Source: Saturnia japonica (taxonomy: Eukaryota > Arthropoda > Insecta > Lepidoptera > Saturniidae). From it: 64,000 nt of DNA. Of this stretch, positions 48,001-58,963 are shown piece after piece; position 1 is the stretch's first letter, and each line of letters opens with the position of its first letter. Position numbers and translations under genes: made by a program. The notes below the pieces were generated by a model. That model was not told the DNA's origin. It searched no databases and saw nothing but the letters and a program-made list of their open reading frames with translations. Where the stretch lies: contig CM065334.1 in assembly GCA_033032175.1 (NCBI GenBank), positions 989,705 to 1,053,704 on the forward strand, given 5' to 3'.

Positions 48001-49889
48001 CTAACGGTCAAAGCGACCTTGTGGATAAGCAGAGGGCGCAGACTCTTGAGTGTTCAGAGCTTCTGGTTCTGCGCTAGCAGTGGCCGTTGCTGAAGCAAAT
48101 GCGAGCAGGGCCCACACTGTCATCATTGCGTACTTTACCTGAAATTGAAAATACTAAATATGTAGTTCTTATTATAAATATCTTATTTTAATTTAAATGC
48201 GATGGTGGGTTATCGGTAGTGACGTCAGACAACCTTGTCATTCGATGTGCGCTCTAACTCTAAAATGATTTCAGTAAAGAAAACAGCCTAATGACGACAT
48301 AGCATGATTGTAAGATGTTATCTTATTGCTTGTCTGCCTAACATAACATAAATAACATATCTTAACAAACTAAATAGATAACTATATAATGTATCTATAA
48401 CAATATTATAAAGAGGAAAGCTTCGATTTTTTGTTTGTAAAAGATAAATTCAAAACCTACTGGACTGATTTTAAAAATTCTTTCGCCAATATAAAGCTGC
48501 AGTATCAGCAAGTAATATACGCTATATTATAATTTGAAAAGTTAATTTATTCCTCATAAAAATATCGATAGTTTTACACAAAGTATAAAAAATTGCCTAC
48601 ATGGGTGTGTTGGCGATGCTTGCCGTATAAAATGAACACGGGTGAAACCGTGGGGCACAGCTAGTACTTAATATAATAAAGCGGAAGAGTTATTTATTTG
48701 TTTAATCTACTAATCGGATTTGAAAAATTCTTTTCGTAAATGATAGCCAAATTCAGGAGGAATAGTAAAGGCAATCTGACATTGGGATACAACTATCAGC
48801 TAAACTTAACTATTGATTTTGTTAAGTAAATCGGAGGTGCAAGTGTTCCTTAACTGCTTTATCCGCGTGTTCTGGCGTACCTAATGCTGTATGTGTATTA
48901 TGACTTTGACTCTGAAGATGAGCTTACATTAAAACATTTTCCGTAATAGAGGCCTTTCAGAAGAGAAGATAACAATTTCTTATCGAGCAATGAAACCATT
49001 GATTGTCAGGAGCACTTAACCGATGAAGACATAATGAGACTTAGAGCGAAAACGAAGAAGTATTAGAGGAATCGGAAGCAATTGTAAGGATTCCACAAAC
49101 TCGACTTGTGTCTGCATTGAATGAATGCTTGGAATGTGCGAATCGAGTTTAACTACTTCTAATTTCAGAAAAGTTGATATTGCGTAAATTGAGGGATAAA
49201 GCATTTTCTTTATCACTATAAACCAACAAACAAATTAAATCCAAGTTCAATATTATGATATATGCCTTGGCTATTGACTTCAACGACAAAGGGAGTGAGA
49301 TCTAAACGGGTGCCAAGTCAATGGTCAGTCCTGAAAATTATTTATAAAAACATCAAATATTTTATAAGAATTTAAAATATCATTTCTTCTTATAACTTAG
49401 GATAATATATTGAAACCTAAGGTCTGACTTTAAAGTGTAATAATACTTAATCTTTAATATTTGTATTTACTTTCAATTACAAAAATATATTCCATTTCAA
49501 AAAACACATCTTAAAATATCTACACTACAATCCGAACGCGTCATGAATACGAACAGGGTCTAAATTTTGTGTGTTCGGATTATCGAGGTCCTACTGAATA
49601 GGTAAAGTATGTTACCAATTAGATAGGTATATCATAGCATACATAGCAAAGTAAACTTCTTTATAAATGTGAGGTGTTTACAAAATAATATATATATATA
49701 TATATATATTGATTTTTATGGGAAAAAATAACTATGCCTTTATTTCTTGTTTATGAAATGATTATAACAAGATACATTTTCCACGCAGGTTTCCGTACTC
49801 AATTATAAATCGTCTACATACAAGTTTATACAATGTTTCACAAATTAAAATATTTAATGCAAAATAATATTTCTACTTACAAAGTCCAT
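48001..49889 (-). CDS. Small secreted peptide gene, copy 6, 48 aa
   Basis: Exon 1 is 49881-49889, exon 2 is 48001-48138. Protein identical to copy 5 and sharing its silent CTC codon. The 3' half of the intron, however, lacks the 190-bp block like copy 1 (junction TTGTCTGCCTAACATAACAT), and its spacer is type A. The gene is therefore a mosaic. TATA at 49938-49945. Confidence 0.82.
48394..48664 (+). mobile_element. Helitron-like insertion, intron of copy 6
   Basis: Full length (271 bp) like copies 1-3, unlike the shortened form in neighbouring copy 5. Confidence 0.65.
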
Positions 49890-50973
49890 GTTTGCAGATC
49901 ACGTAGAATTGTGACTAAAATATATCAAATTTCTCATTATATATACGTTTCATTTTCAGAAAAAAGGAAAACAAATTTTATTATTATAAAATGAAAAACA
50001 TCATTAATCATAAAAGTAAATACTTAACGAACCGTGCTACCGCTTTGGACAATGTTTTGAAAAATATTTAAATAATTATGCAATTAAAAAGTCCTGCCAA
50101 AAAGACTTAAAATACACACAATAAAAAGTTGTTATTGGACAACCGAGGAAACCTTTTAACTATATTTTTTAATCAACTATATAAAATATGTGTAATTTTC
50201 ATATTGAATCTCGCCTGGCGATACCCCTGCTGCTGTGTTGACTACCTGAGGCGATGGTACCCGTTGCGAGCCTACATTGATCCGTTGGCTGGAGGTGACA
50301 ACTCCTGGTGCGAGTTACCCTAAGCCGATCAACCAAGACTGTGCGATTTCGATCTTGTATAAACATTTTTTTGTTAAAATTCTATTGGAGATTTTGACCA
50401 CAAACAGACATAGTACTTAAAATAATTTCTTTGTTAGATTTTCTGGAAATATATTTAATTTACCTTATCTCTCATTTTATTTTCCTTTTTAGGCTTATCT
50501 TTTTCTAAATTATAACTAATCTTAATTGTCGTAACGTTTTCGCGTTTTTAGTTTTTCATACTATTATTTATTTTTCACGTTTAGTTGGATTTTCTATAAA
50601 AGTGTGTTTTCACTAAAATCGGGAAGTCAGTGATGTTTATTCCAAGTTAGTAACTCGCGCAAAGACACTACCAATTTAGGAAAACAAAAAATCGCTAATC
50701 CTGATTATCCTAGTAAGGATAACGGGTCTAAATGTATGAAATATTAATTATCATCGGTCCTTGATAAGTATGCCAAATTTCGAGTTAATTCGACGTTTTG
50801 AAAGGGGTCAAAATCATGTTCAAGTTTCCGTTACAAACATACTAATATAAGTATGAAGCTAATAAAAATGTGTTAAAAACCGTGGGCTGCATGGAGTCAT
50901 TAGTTATAAATATTTTATTGACAGATATGAGTAGAAGGATTATCATTTTAATAATATATTAAAAAGCACTCCA

Positions 50974-52383
50974 TGTTAGTGTTGGGATGCATACACCACA
51001 AAACATACATACATTCCGAAAGTTTGAAGGAAGTCCGTCTTATCTGAGTTACATAAAAGCCATTTTGGCACAGTGCGCATGAAACAAGTGGCACGCTCAT
51101 CTTTCTGGTGGCCCGCTGTGGACACTGAAATAGAAACCATAACTAACAACTGTCTGAATTGCCTATCCATTCGTAATGACCCCACAAAAAGCATTCAAAA
51201 ATCATGGCCAGTAGCACCATCAGTCTGGTATCGCCTCCATGCAGACTACTGTGGACCGTTCTATAATAAAATGTACTTGTTAGTCGTTGACAGTTATTCA
51301 AAGTGGCCCGAGGTGGTTGAAATGAACACAATCAGTGCAGCGAGGACCATCGAAGTGTTGGATACATTGTTTTCGAGACATGGCTACCCTGTCCATTTGG
51401 TTACTGACAACAGATCTTCGTTTGCATCCCAGGAGTTTGCAAATTTTTGCAATTTAAAACAAATTAAACATACCTTCTCCCCGCCATATCATCCAACTAT
51501 AAACGGGGCTGCAGAACGTTTTGTAGAAATATTTAAAACTCATGTAACCAAAATCAAAGAAAGAGGTAACAAAATGACGTCTGCTATCAACTTATTCCTG
51601 TTTGACTATAGAACTATGCCTCATAGTACTACAGGCGTCACTCCAGCCCAACTTATGTATAAAAGGGAACTAAGGTCACGATTTTCTTTGTTAAGACCGA
51701 AACCTATTGCGGAAAAATCCATGGAAATGCTAGAGAAACAGGCTAGGACATCCTCGGGCACTAGGCAAGTTAATTTCAGGGTGGGAGAGAACGTAATGGT
51801 GAGGGACTACAGGAAAGGCAATAAACCTTGGACTATGGGCACCATTGTTGAGGTGTCAATACCAGACACAACTTATTTGTTTGATGTTGATGGAAGTAAG
51901 TGGAAGAGGGATGTTAATCAAAGGATGAGCTGTAGTGACAGTTTGTTAGAATAACTGCCTATTAAATGTCACCGCTTGTAGCCCATTAATAGAGTACCTA
52001 TGTGTTATTATATTTATTATAAGTATAATGCCAATGTAAATGCTTCAGTATCTCATTGTTATTTGAGAGTGCTAAGTCACATTTTATTTTTGTACCTTAT
52101 TGCCAATCTTATGGTACCATTGTTATTTAGGTGGAAAGTTTACAACTGTTGTTTATTTTTAAATATAGAGGGAGTTATGGCATCATACAGGGAGCTGGCT
52201 TAAACTCAGGGGGAGAAGAGTGTGGTGTATGCATCCCAACACTAACCGAAACGCATCCCCTCACTAGTGATGCTCTGTCTCGCTCTGACTTGCGATGGTA
52301 TCGGTGTAGATTTAGCTGTGTTAATTTTTATGTCTTGGCAATAAAACCATATTAATTAATTTACCGTTTATTTAGACACGACA
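50974..52383 (+). mobile_element. Gypsy integrase plus 3' LTR with inverted LTR tip, copy d
   Basis: Inverted tip 50974-51000, LTR 52221-52383. The best preserved of the four copies. Confidence 0.75.
51073..51954 (+). CDS. Gypsy integrase fragment, open over 293 codons (copy d)
   Basis: Frame includes the zinc site (upstream HKSHFG, then CLNCLS near residue 30), the catalytic core with LVTDNRSSF and YHPTINGAAERFVE, and a C-terminal domain (GENVMVRDYRKGNKPWTMGT) ending SCSDSLLE. The residue after the second Asp-Asn is Arg in copies c and d, Gly in b. It has no promoter, RT or start of its own; an upstream in-frame stop cuts off the rest of pol. A remnant, though open. Confidence 0.75.
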   Translation: MRMKQVARSSFWWPAVDTEIETITNNCLNCLSIRNDPTKSIQKSWPVAPSVWYRLHADYCGPFYNKMYLLVVDSYSKWPEVVEMNTISAARTIEVLDTLFSRHGYPVHLVTDNRSSFASQEFANFCNLKQIKHTFSPPYHPTINGAAERFVEIFKTHVTKIKERGNKMTSAINLFLFDYRTMPHSTTGVTPAQLMYKRELRSRFSLLRPKPIAEKSMEMLEKQARTSSGTRQVNFRVGENVMVRDYRKGNKPWTMGTIVEVSIPDTTYLFDVDGSKWKRDVNQRMSCSDSLLE

Positions 52384-52794
52384 GTTTTTTTATAATAAAA
52401 CACTTTTTTTTCTTATACCCCATTCTTAATCCAAATTTATTTTCAATTTTTTAGATGGTTTTTCTATAAAAGCGTGCTTTTTAGTTTTTTTTTAATTATT
52501 ATTTATTTTTCATTTTTAAAAAGAATTTTCTATAAAAGCGTGTTTTGTAGTTTTTTCCACCGAAATCCTATATTGACGTTTATTCTAAGTCAGTAACTTA
52601 TCCGAGAAATGAGCAATTTGGGCGCCTTCTGCCTCCCTTGGATGAGAGAGCCAGTTCTCAGGTTCCTCCTTCGAAAATTTCATCTTATTCCACGTTGGTA
52701 ATTATCCGAGAAATAGGTGATCGGTGCGCCTGGTACTTTCTCTTCTTGATATTGGCGCAAAGACACTACCATTTTAGGAAAACGAAAAATCGCT

Positions 52795-52985
52795 AATCCT
52801 GGTTATCGTAATAAGGATAACGGGTAAAACTGTTTGAAATATTGAATTGTCATCGGCCCTTGATAATTATGCCAAATTTTGAGTTAATCCGACGATTTGA
52901 AAGGGGGCAAAATCATGTTCAAAGTTTCCGTTACATATATACTGACAATCGTATTAAGCTAATAAAAGCGTGTTAAGAAAAAAAA
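52795..52985 (+). repeat. 327-bp repeat, single partial unit
   Basis: Only one marker motif (about 52918) remains in this spacer. Confidence 0.7.
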
Positions 52986-53382
52986 AAGTATTTTATTGCA
53001 AAAAAGCGTGCGGTGCTTTTTAAGATATTATCAGAATGATAATCCTTCGACTCATATCTGTCAAATAAAATATTTATAACTATTGACACCATGCACCCCA
53101 CGCTTTTTTCACAATAAAATACATTTTTTTATCTTATTTACAATATTATTAATTTATATTTATTAGAAAAATTAACACTATTCTTCATTCAAATTTATTG
53201 TTAATACTTTTGTAATCTGTTATCTGTATGCTTTTGTTTTGTTCTCGACTGAATATACTAAGGTAAAAATAAAATGAAATAAAAAACAATATATTAAAGA
53301 CATTTTATTTATTAATAAAACAACCAATTGAAGATATTCATATTAATAAAAATATTTATTTTTTTAATACCAAACGTCCCAA

Positions 53383-55467
53383 CTAACGGTCAAAGCGACC
53401 TTGTGGATAAGCAGAGGGCGCAGACTCTTGAGTGTTCAGAGCTTCTGGTTCTGCGCTAGCAGTGGCCGTTGCTGAAGCAAATGCCAGCAGGGCCCACACT
53501 GTCATCATTGCGTACTTTACCTGAAATTGAAAATACTAAAACTGTAGTTCTTATTTTAATTTAAATGCGATGGTGGGTTATCGCTAGTGACGTCAGACAA
53601 CCTCGTCATTCGATGTGCGCTCTAACTCTAAAATGATTTCAGTAAAGAAAACAGCCTAATGATGACATAGCATGATTGTAAGATATTATCTTATTGCTCG
53701 TCTGGCTAGCTAACAATCTCCAGTTGAAAATCTATCGACATTCGTACTTGCAAGCCAACTGCATGTCTGTCTTACGCGATAGCGCCACTTAACGTCAGAG
53801 TTTGCCCATAAATTGACAGCAAGAAAGGACATTTTTATGGTATTTCATATCCATTATAGAAAGACAAATCCTCCGGGTATTCGCATCTAGTTCATAATAA
53901 CATGTCTTAACAAACTAAATAGATAACTATATAATGTATGTATAACAATATTATAAAGAGGAAAGCTTCGATTTTTTGTTTGTTAAAGATAAATTCAAAA
54001 CCTACTGGACTGATTTTAAAAATTCTTTCACCAATATAAAGCTGCAGTATCAGCAAGTAATATACGCTATATTATAATTTGAAAAGTTAATTTATTCCTC
54101 ATAAAAATGTCGATAGTTTTACACAAAGTATAAAAAATTGCTTACACGGGTATGTTGGCGATGCTTGCCGTATAAAATTAACACGGGTGATACCGTGGGG
54201 CACAGCTAGTACTTAATATAATAAAGCGGAAGAGTTATTTATTTGTTTAATCTACTAATCGGATTTTAAAAATACTTTTCGTAAATGATAGCCAAATTCA
54301 CGAGGAATAAATAGTATAGGCTATCTGACATTGGGATACAACTATCAGCTAAACTTAACTATTGATTTTGTTAAGTAAATCGGAGGTGCAAGTGTTCCTG
54401 AACTGCTTTATCCGCGTGTTCTGGCGTACCTAATGCTGTATGTGTATTATGACTTTGACTCTGAAGATGAGCTTACATTAAAACATTTTCCGTAATAGAG
54501 GCCTTTCAGAAGAGGAGATAAACAATTTCTTATCGAGCAATGAAACCATTGATTGTCAGGAGCACTTAACCGATGAAGACATAATGAGACTTAGAACGAA
54601 AACGGAGAAGTATTAGAGGAATCGGAAGCAATTGTAAGGATTCCACAAACTCTTGTCTCAAACTTGTGTCTGCATTGAATGAATGCTTGGAATGTGCGAA
54701 TCGAGTTTAACTTCTTTTAATTTCAGATAACATGATATTGCGTAAATTGAGGGATAAAGCATTTTCTTTGTCATTATAAACCACTCGTCAAAGTACTACC
54801 ATCAAAAACATAAATGTGAAATGAAAGCCAAATTCAATATTATGATATATGCCTTGGTTATTGACTTCAACGACAAAGGGAGAGAGATCTAAACGGGTGC
54901 CAAGTTCAATGGTCAGTCCTGAAAATTATTTATAAAAACATCAAATATTTTATAAGAATTTAAAATATCATTTCTTCTTATAACTTAGGATAATATATTG
55001 AAACCTAAGGTCTAACTTTAAAGTGTAATAATACTTAATCTTTAATATTTGTATTTACTTTCAATTATAAAAATATATTCCATTTCAAAAAACACTTCTT
55101 AAAATATCTACACACTATAATCCGAACGCGTCATGAATACGAACAGGGTCTAAATTTTGTGTGTTCGGATTATCGAGGCCCTACTGAATAGGTAAAGTAT
55201 GTTACCAATTAGATAGGTATATCATAGCATACATAGCAAAGTAAACTTCTTTATAAATGTGGGGTGTTTACAAAATAATAATATATATTGATTTTTATGG
55301 GAAAAACCACTATGCCTTCATTTCTTATTTATGAAAGGATTATAACAACATAAATTTTCCACGCAGGTTTCCGTACTCAATTATAAATCGTCTACATACA
55401 AGTTTATACAATGTTTCACAAATTAAAATATTTAATGCAAAATAATATTTCTACTTACAAAGTCCAT
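53383..55467 (-). CDS. Small secreted peptide gene, copy 7, 48 aa
   Basis: Exon 1 is 55459-55467, exon 2 is 53383-53520. Same protein as copies 5 and 6 but with the CTG Leu codon of copies 1-4. TATA at 55516-55523. The degenerate coding-like fragment is kept in the intron. Last complete gene of the array; its upstream flank is a type B spacer without the SINE. Confidence 0.82.
53939..54209 (+). mobile_element. Helitron-like insertion, intron of copy 7
   Basis: Full length, but the 5' terminal TC has changed to TG. Confidence 0.6.
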
Positions 55468-56249
55468 GTTTGCAGATCACGTAGAATTGTGACTAAAATA
55501 TATCAAATTCCTCATTATATATACGTTTCATTTTCAGAAAAAATGAAAAAAGGAAGACAAATTTTATTATTATCAAAAGAAAAACATAATTAATCTTAAA
55601 AGTAAATACTTAACGAACCGTGCTACCGCTTTGGACAATGTTTTGAAAAATATATAAATAATTATGCAATTAAAAAGTCCTGCCAAAAAGACTTAAAATA
55701 CACACAATAAAAAGTTGTTATGGGACAACCGAGGAAACCTTTTAACTATATTTTTTAATCAACTATATAAAATATATGTAATTTTCATATTGAATCTCGC
55801 CTGGCGATACCCCTGCTGCTGTGTTGACTGGCTGAGGCGATGGTACCCGTTGCGAGCCTACATTGATCCGGTGGCTGGAGGTGACAACTCTTCTGCGAGT
55901 TACCCTAAGCTGGTCCTGACGTGGAACTGACTATCGTTGAGGATTTTATTTATTTTTGGTTCCTGTGAGGTGAACAATTAAGAGGTCTATTAAGGACTTT
56001 ATTTGCAAAATTATCCTATATCCGGTATTGTATAAACATTTGTTTACTAATATTCTATAGGAGGTTTTGACCACAGACAGACATAGTACTTAAAATAATT
56101 TCTTTGTTAGATATTCTGGAAATATATTTAATTTACCTTATCTCTCATTTCATTTTCCTTTTTAGGCTTATCTTTTTCTAAATTATAACTAATATTAATT
56201 GTCGTAACGTTTTCGCGTTTGTCAACTATCACCTTTTACGACTTGCATA

Positions 56250-56835
56250 CCTTTTTAACACGCTTTTATTAGCTTCATACGTATGTTAGTATGTATGAAG
56301 ATATCTTTGAACATGACTTTGACCCCCTTCAAAACGTCGGATTAACTCGAAATTTGGCATACTTATCAAGGACCGATGACAATTCAATATTTCAAACAGT
56401 TAGACCCGTTGTCCTTACTAGGATAATCAGGATTAGTAAAAAATTACTGACTTAATTAATGAATAAACATCAACGACTTCCCGATTTTATTGAAAACCCT
56501 TGATTATCATAGTAGGATATTGAAAAAAAAAATAGTTTCATAGATAATCCTACTGAGAAATAAAAAATAAATAAAAGTTAAAAAAAAAACACGCTTTTAT
56601 AGAAAATCCAACTCAAAAATTGAAAATAAATTTGGATTAAGAAGGGGGTATAAGAAAAAAAAAGTGATTTTGGAGTGCTTTTTAATATATTATTAAAACG
56701 ATAATCCTTCTACTCATACCTGTCAATAAAATATTTATAACTATTGACACCATGCACACCACTCTTTTTTTTACAATGAAATACTTTTGTTTTTCTTATG
56801 TACACTATTCTTAATTTATAATTATTAAAAAAAAA
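56250..56835 (-). repeat. Family A and vestigial eighth unit at the right array edge
   Basis: Minus-strand family A (56250-56640) is followed by the module that precedes exon 2 in every unit (GTGCTTTTTAATATATTA, then CTATTGACACCATGCAC and a T-rich run). Homology ends near 56835, just before exon 2 would start. Confidence 0.65.
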
Positions 56836-57324
56836 TATACTGTTCATATTTCAAATTTATATTTATATACAAAAACATTTTTTAATATTGTTACGTGACA
56901 ACGTCTTATAATTCGATGGAGCCGGCTGCACGCACGAAAAAACATGACTCGTGTGGCGTTACCTCGCTCTGAGGCGTTCCATTTAAGGCTTGAAGTGCAA
57001 GCGAGAGCGCGGAACGAGCGACAAAGAGGCACAATCGGCCTCCGCGTTCGGCCCTTTCATTTCCTACTTTTCCTATCATCGTCCTATTCTCAACAGAATA
57101 ACACAAATTGTAAGAAGTTAAATATCACACATGTTTAATAGTTGTAAATAAAAGCTGTAAAACAATTGCTCAAAGCACATTCATACTTGTAAAAACTATG
57201 TACATTGTAAAAAAAAAGTTTTACATAATTGTATTTATGCGTCCAAATAAATGTAACTTGATCAATTCAATTGTCATTTCCATTTACCTCCTCTATATCC
57301 ATAGAAAATATCTATCAAACAAAT

Positions 57325-57439
57325 TGTTTAGTTAAGAATTGTATTGTCGTCTAACCAGTGTCCAATAAACTATTAACGAGAGTGCACGCGTTTTATTTCA
57401 TGTTATTGATACAAGTAAAACTAAGCTTTAACGCCAACA
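57325..57439 (+). repeat. BEL 5' LTR
   Basis: 115 bp, TG..CA ends, with AATAAA near 57364. Short for this group. Confidence 0.88.
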
Positions 57440-57444
57440 TATTA

Positions 57445-57462
57445 TGGTCCAAATTCGAACCA
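57445..57462 (+). other. BEL primer binding site
   Basis: TGGTCCAAATTCGAACCA starts five bases after the LTR, as expected for a tRNA 3' end match. The tRNA was not identified. Confidence 0.55.
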
Positions 57463-57614
57463 GATACCAGTGACGAAGATTTAACCCATCGGCCGTCCGA
57501 GAACAATAGATCAAGATAAGAAGTCGATGACTCAAGTTGTTTACGCTTAATATTGGAGTTTTAAATAGATTCATTTCATAACTTTGCAAAGGATTGAAGT
57601 TTTTGTGATTTACA

Positions 57615-57830
57615 ATGGCTACAGAAGTGGAAAAAGCGTTGAACATTGTAGAAAATGTGGCTCGTGCGTTAAAGAAGACCCAAGAGAACTTCAAAAAGTG
57701 TTCGAAAAGTAGATTAACGAGAAATTACGTTGAATCACGTCTAGCATGCGTCGAAGAATATTGGAGTGAATATAGGCAAGCCTATGGTGAAATAATACGC
57801 AATACTACGAAAGAAAAAAAGCTTTAATGC
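57615..57830 (+). CDS. BEL gag N-terminal segment
   Basis: Opens MATEVEKALNIVENVARALK and reads as a helical coiled segment of 70 residues typical of BEL gag starts. Ends at a stop right after an A-run (near 57808-57816) where the frame changes to the next segment. Confidence 0.7.
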
Positions 57831-58963
57831 CATACATCACCAAGGACGAATATTATGAACACGAAGAACTATATATAAGCTTCAAAACTGAATTGAAAGA
57901 TTTATTGACATCACTGTCAGTTAATATCAGCGAATCGTTACCCATATCCAATGAGTCACAATGTACACAGGTAGTTCTACCGAAGATACAACTACCGACT
58001 TATAGCGGGAATTATGAAGAATGGTTATCGTTTCACGATTTATTTGTAACATTGGTACATAACAACGCAACCTTGAGTAATGTACAGAAACTACACTATT
58101 TAAAAACTAGCCTTACCGGGAAAGCTGCATCCATTCTTAAACACATTCAAGTCACGGAGACAAACTACAATCAAGCATGGGACATATTAAAAAGAAGGTA
58201 TGGGAACAAACGCATAGCTATCAACGCCATTATGAAGAGGTTCTTTTCACAAAAGAAGATAACATTTAGTTCAAGTTTAATTAAGAATTTGCTAGACACA
58301 ACATTTGAATGTTTACATCATCTCAACAATATGAAGGTTAGTACAGAGAATTGGGATCCACTTATAATATTCGTAGTAGTACAGAAACTAGACTCAGAGA
58401 TGCATAAAGACTGGGAAGATCATGTCAGCAACAATCTACAGGACTCTGACGGTCTTCCATCGCTAGATATGTTTCGTAAATTCCTTGAATGTCGATTCCG
58501 TACATTAGAGCTAACAGAAACAACAAAACCAAAGACAAGTTCTGTTTATCTACGAGAGAAAATATTTCACATTGCAACTAACATTGATAAGATCAAAAGG
58601 TGTCAACTGTGTAAAGAAAGCCACACACTGAGTCATTGTAAGGAATTCGGAAAACAAACACCAAGTCAAAGAAGTGAATTTATTAAAACAAACAGTCGAT
58701 GTTTTAACTGCCTTGCATCTGGACACTCTGCAAGGCAGTGTCGTATACCTACATGCTGTCGATTATGCGGAAGGCGCCATCATTTCCTGCTTCACGAAAA
58801 TAAGGAGAATAATACAAGTCATTTTACGGGCAATATAGAGAGCAAACATAAACACCAACCCGAAGTGGCCTTACATGCAAGCGTGGAGAAGATAGATGAA
58901 GAAGAAAACGATACAACATGGTGGCGTCACACATCTCAATTAGACAAAGTACAACATTATTAG
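57827..58963 (+). CDS. gag: BEL gag (capsid and zinc knuckles)
   Basis: 378 codons. The capsid-like part contains LPTYSGNYEEWLSFHDLFVT and LHYLKTSLTGKAASI, characteristic of Pao/BEL gag. Cys/His motifs follow: CQLCKESHTLSHC, the CCHC knuckle CFNCLASGHSARQC, and CRLCGRRHHFLLH. The last 15 or so codons are out of phase with the protease that follows. Confidence 0.85.
   Translation: MPYITKDEYYEHEELYISFKTELKDLLTSLSVNISESLPISNESQCTQVVLPKIQLPTYSGNYEEWLSFHDLFVTLVHNNATLSNVQKLHYLKTSLTGKAASILKHIQVTETNYNQAWDILKRRYGNKRIAINAIMKRFFSQKKITFSSSLIKNLLDTTFECLHHLNNMKVSTENWDPLIIFVVVQKLDSEMHKDWEDHVSNNLQDSDGLPSLDMFRKFLECRFRTLELTETTKPKTSSVYLREKIFHIATNIDKIKRCQLCKESHTLSHCKEFGKQTPSQRSEFIKTNSRCFNCLASGHSARQCRIPTCCRLCGRRHHFLLHENKENNTSHFTGNIESKHKHQPEVALHASVEKIDEEENDTTWWRHTSQLDKVQHY

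Larger units (their letters stand above)
18880..56835. repeat. Tandem array of seven secreted-peptide gene units
   Basis: Seven units, each with exon 2, a 1.6-2.1 kb intron with a Helitron, exon 1, promoter, GC-rich block and a TE-filled spacer. Distances between successive exon 2 positions are 6685, 6819, 5557, 5016, 4328 and 5382 bp. Both edges carry the same dispersed repeat in minus orientation (18900-19330 and 56250-56640), and the right edge has a vestige of an eighth unit. The units arose by duplication after the Helitron had inserted. Confidence 0.9.

Noticed and set aside
20603..49216. Repeated 66-codon minus-strand frames beginning MIKKMLYPS
   Set aside because: Shadows of the decayed intronic fragment on the other strand; no start context, signal or splice support.
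34827..55593. Repeated 60-codon plus-strand frames beginning MFHKLKY
   Set aside because: They run antisense across exon 1 and the promoter of the peptide genes; their conservation is explained by the duplication and by those elements.
28591..55930. Plus-strand frames of 64-71 codons beginning MLWDNRG or MLLDNRG
   Set aside because: They span the GC-rich block, but the first half is AT-rich flank; the block is reported as an element instead of a gene.
56844..57138. Overlapping frames of 62-66 codons in a GC-rich stretch
   Set aside because: They lie in the arm of the TIR element, overlap on both strands and lack conserved motifs.
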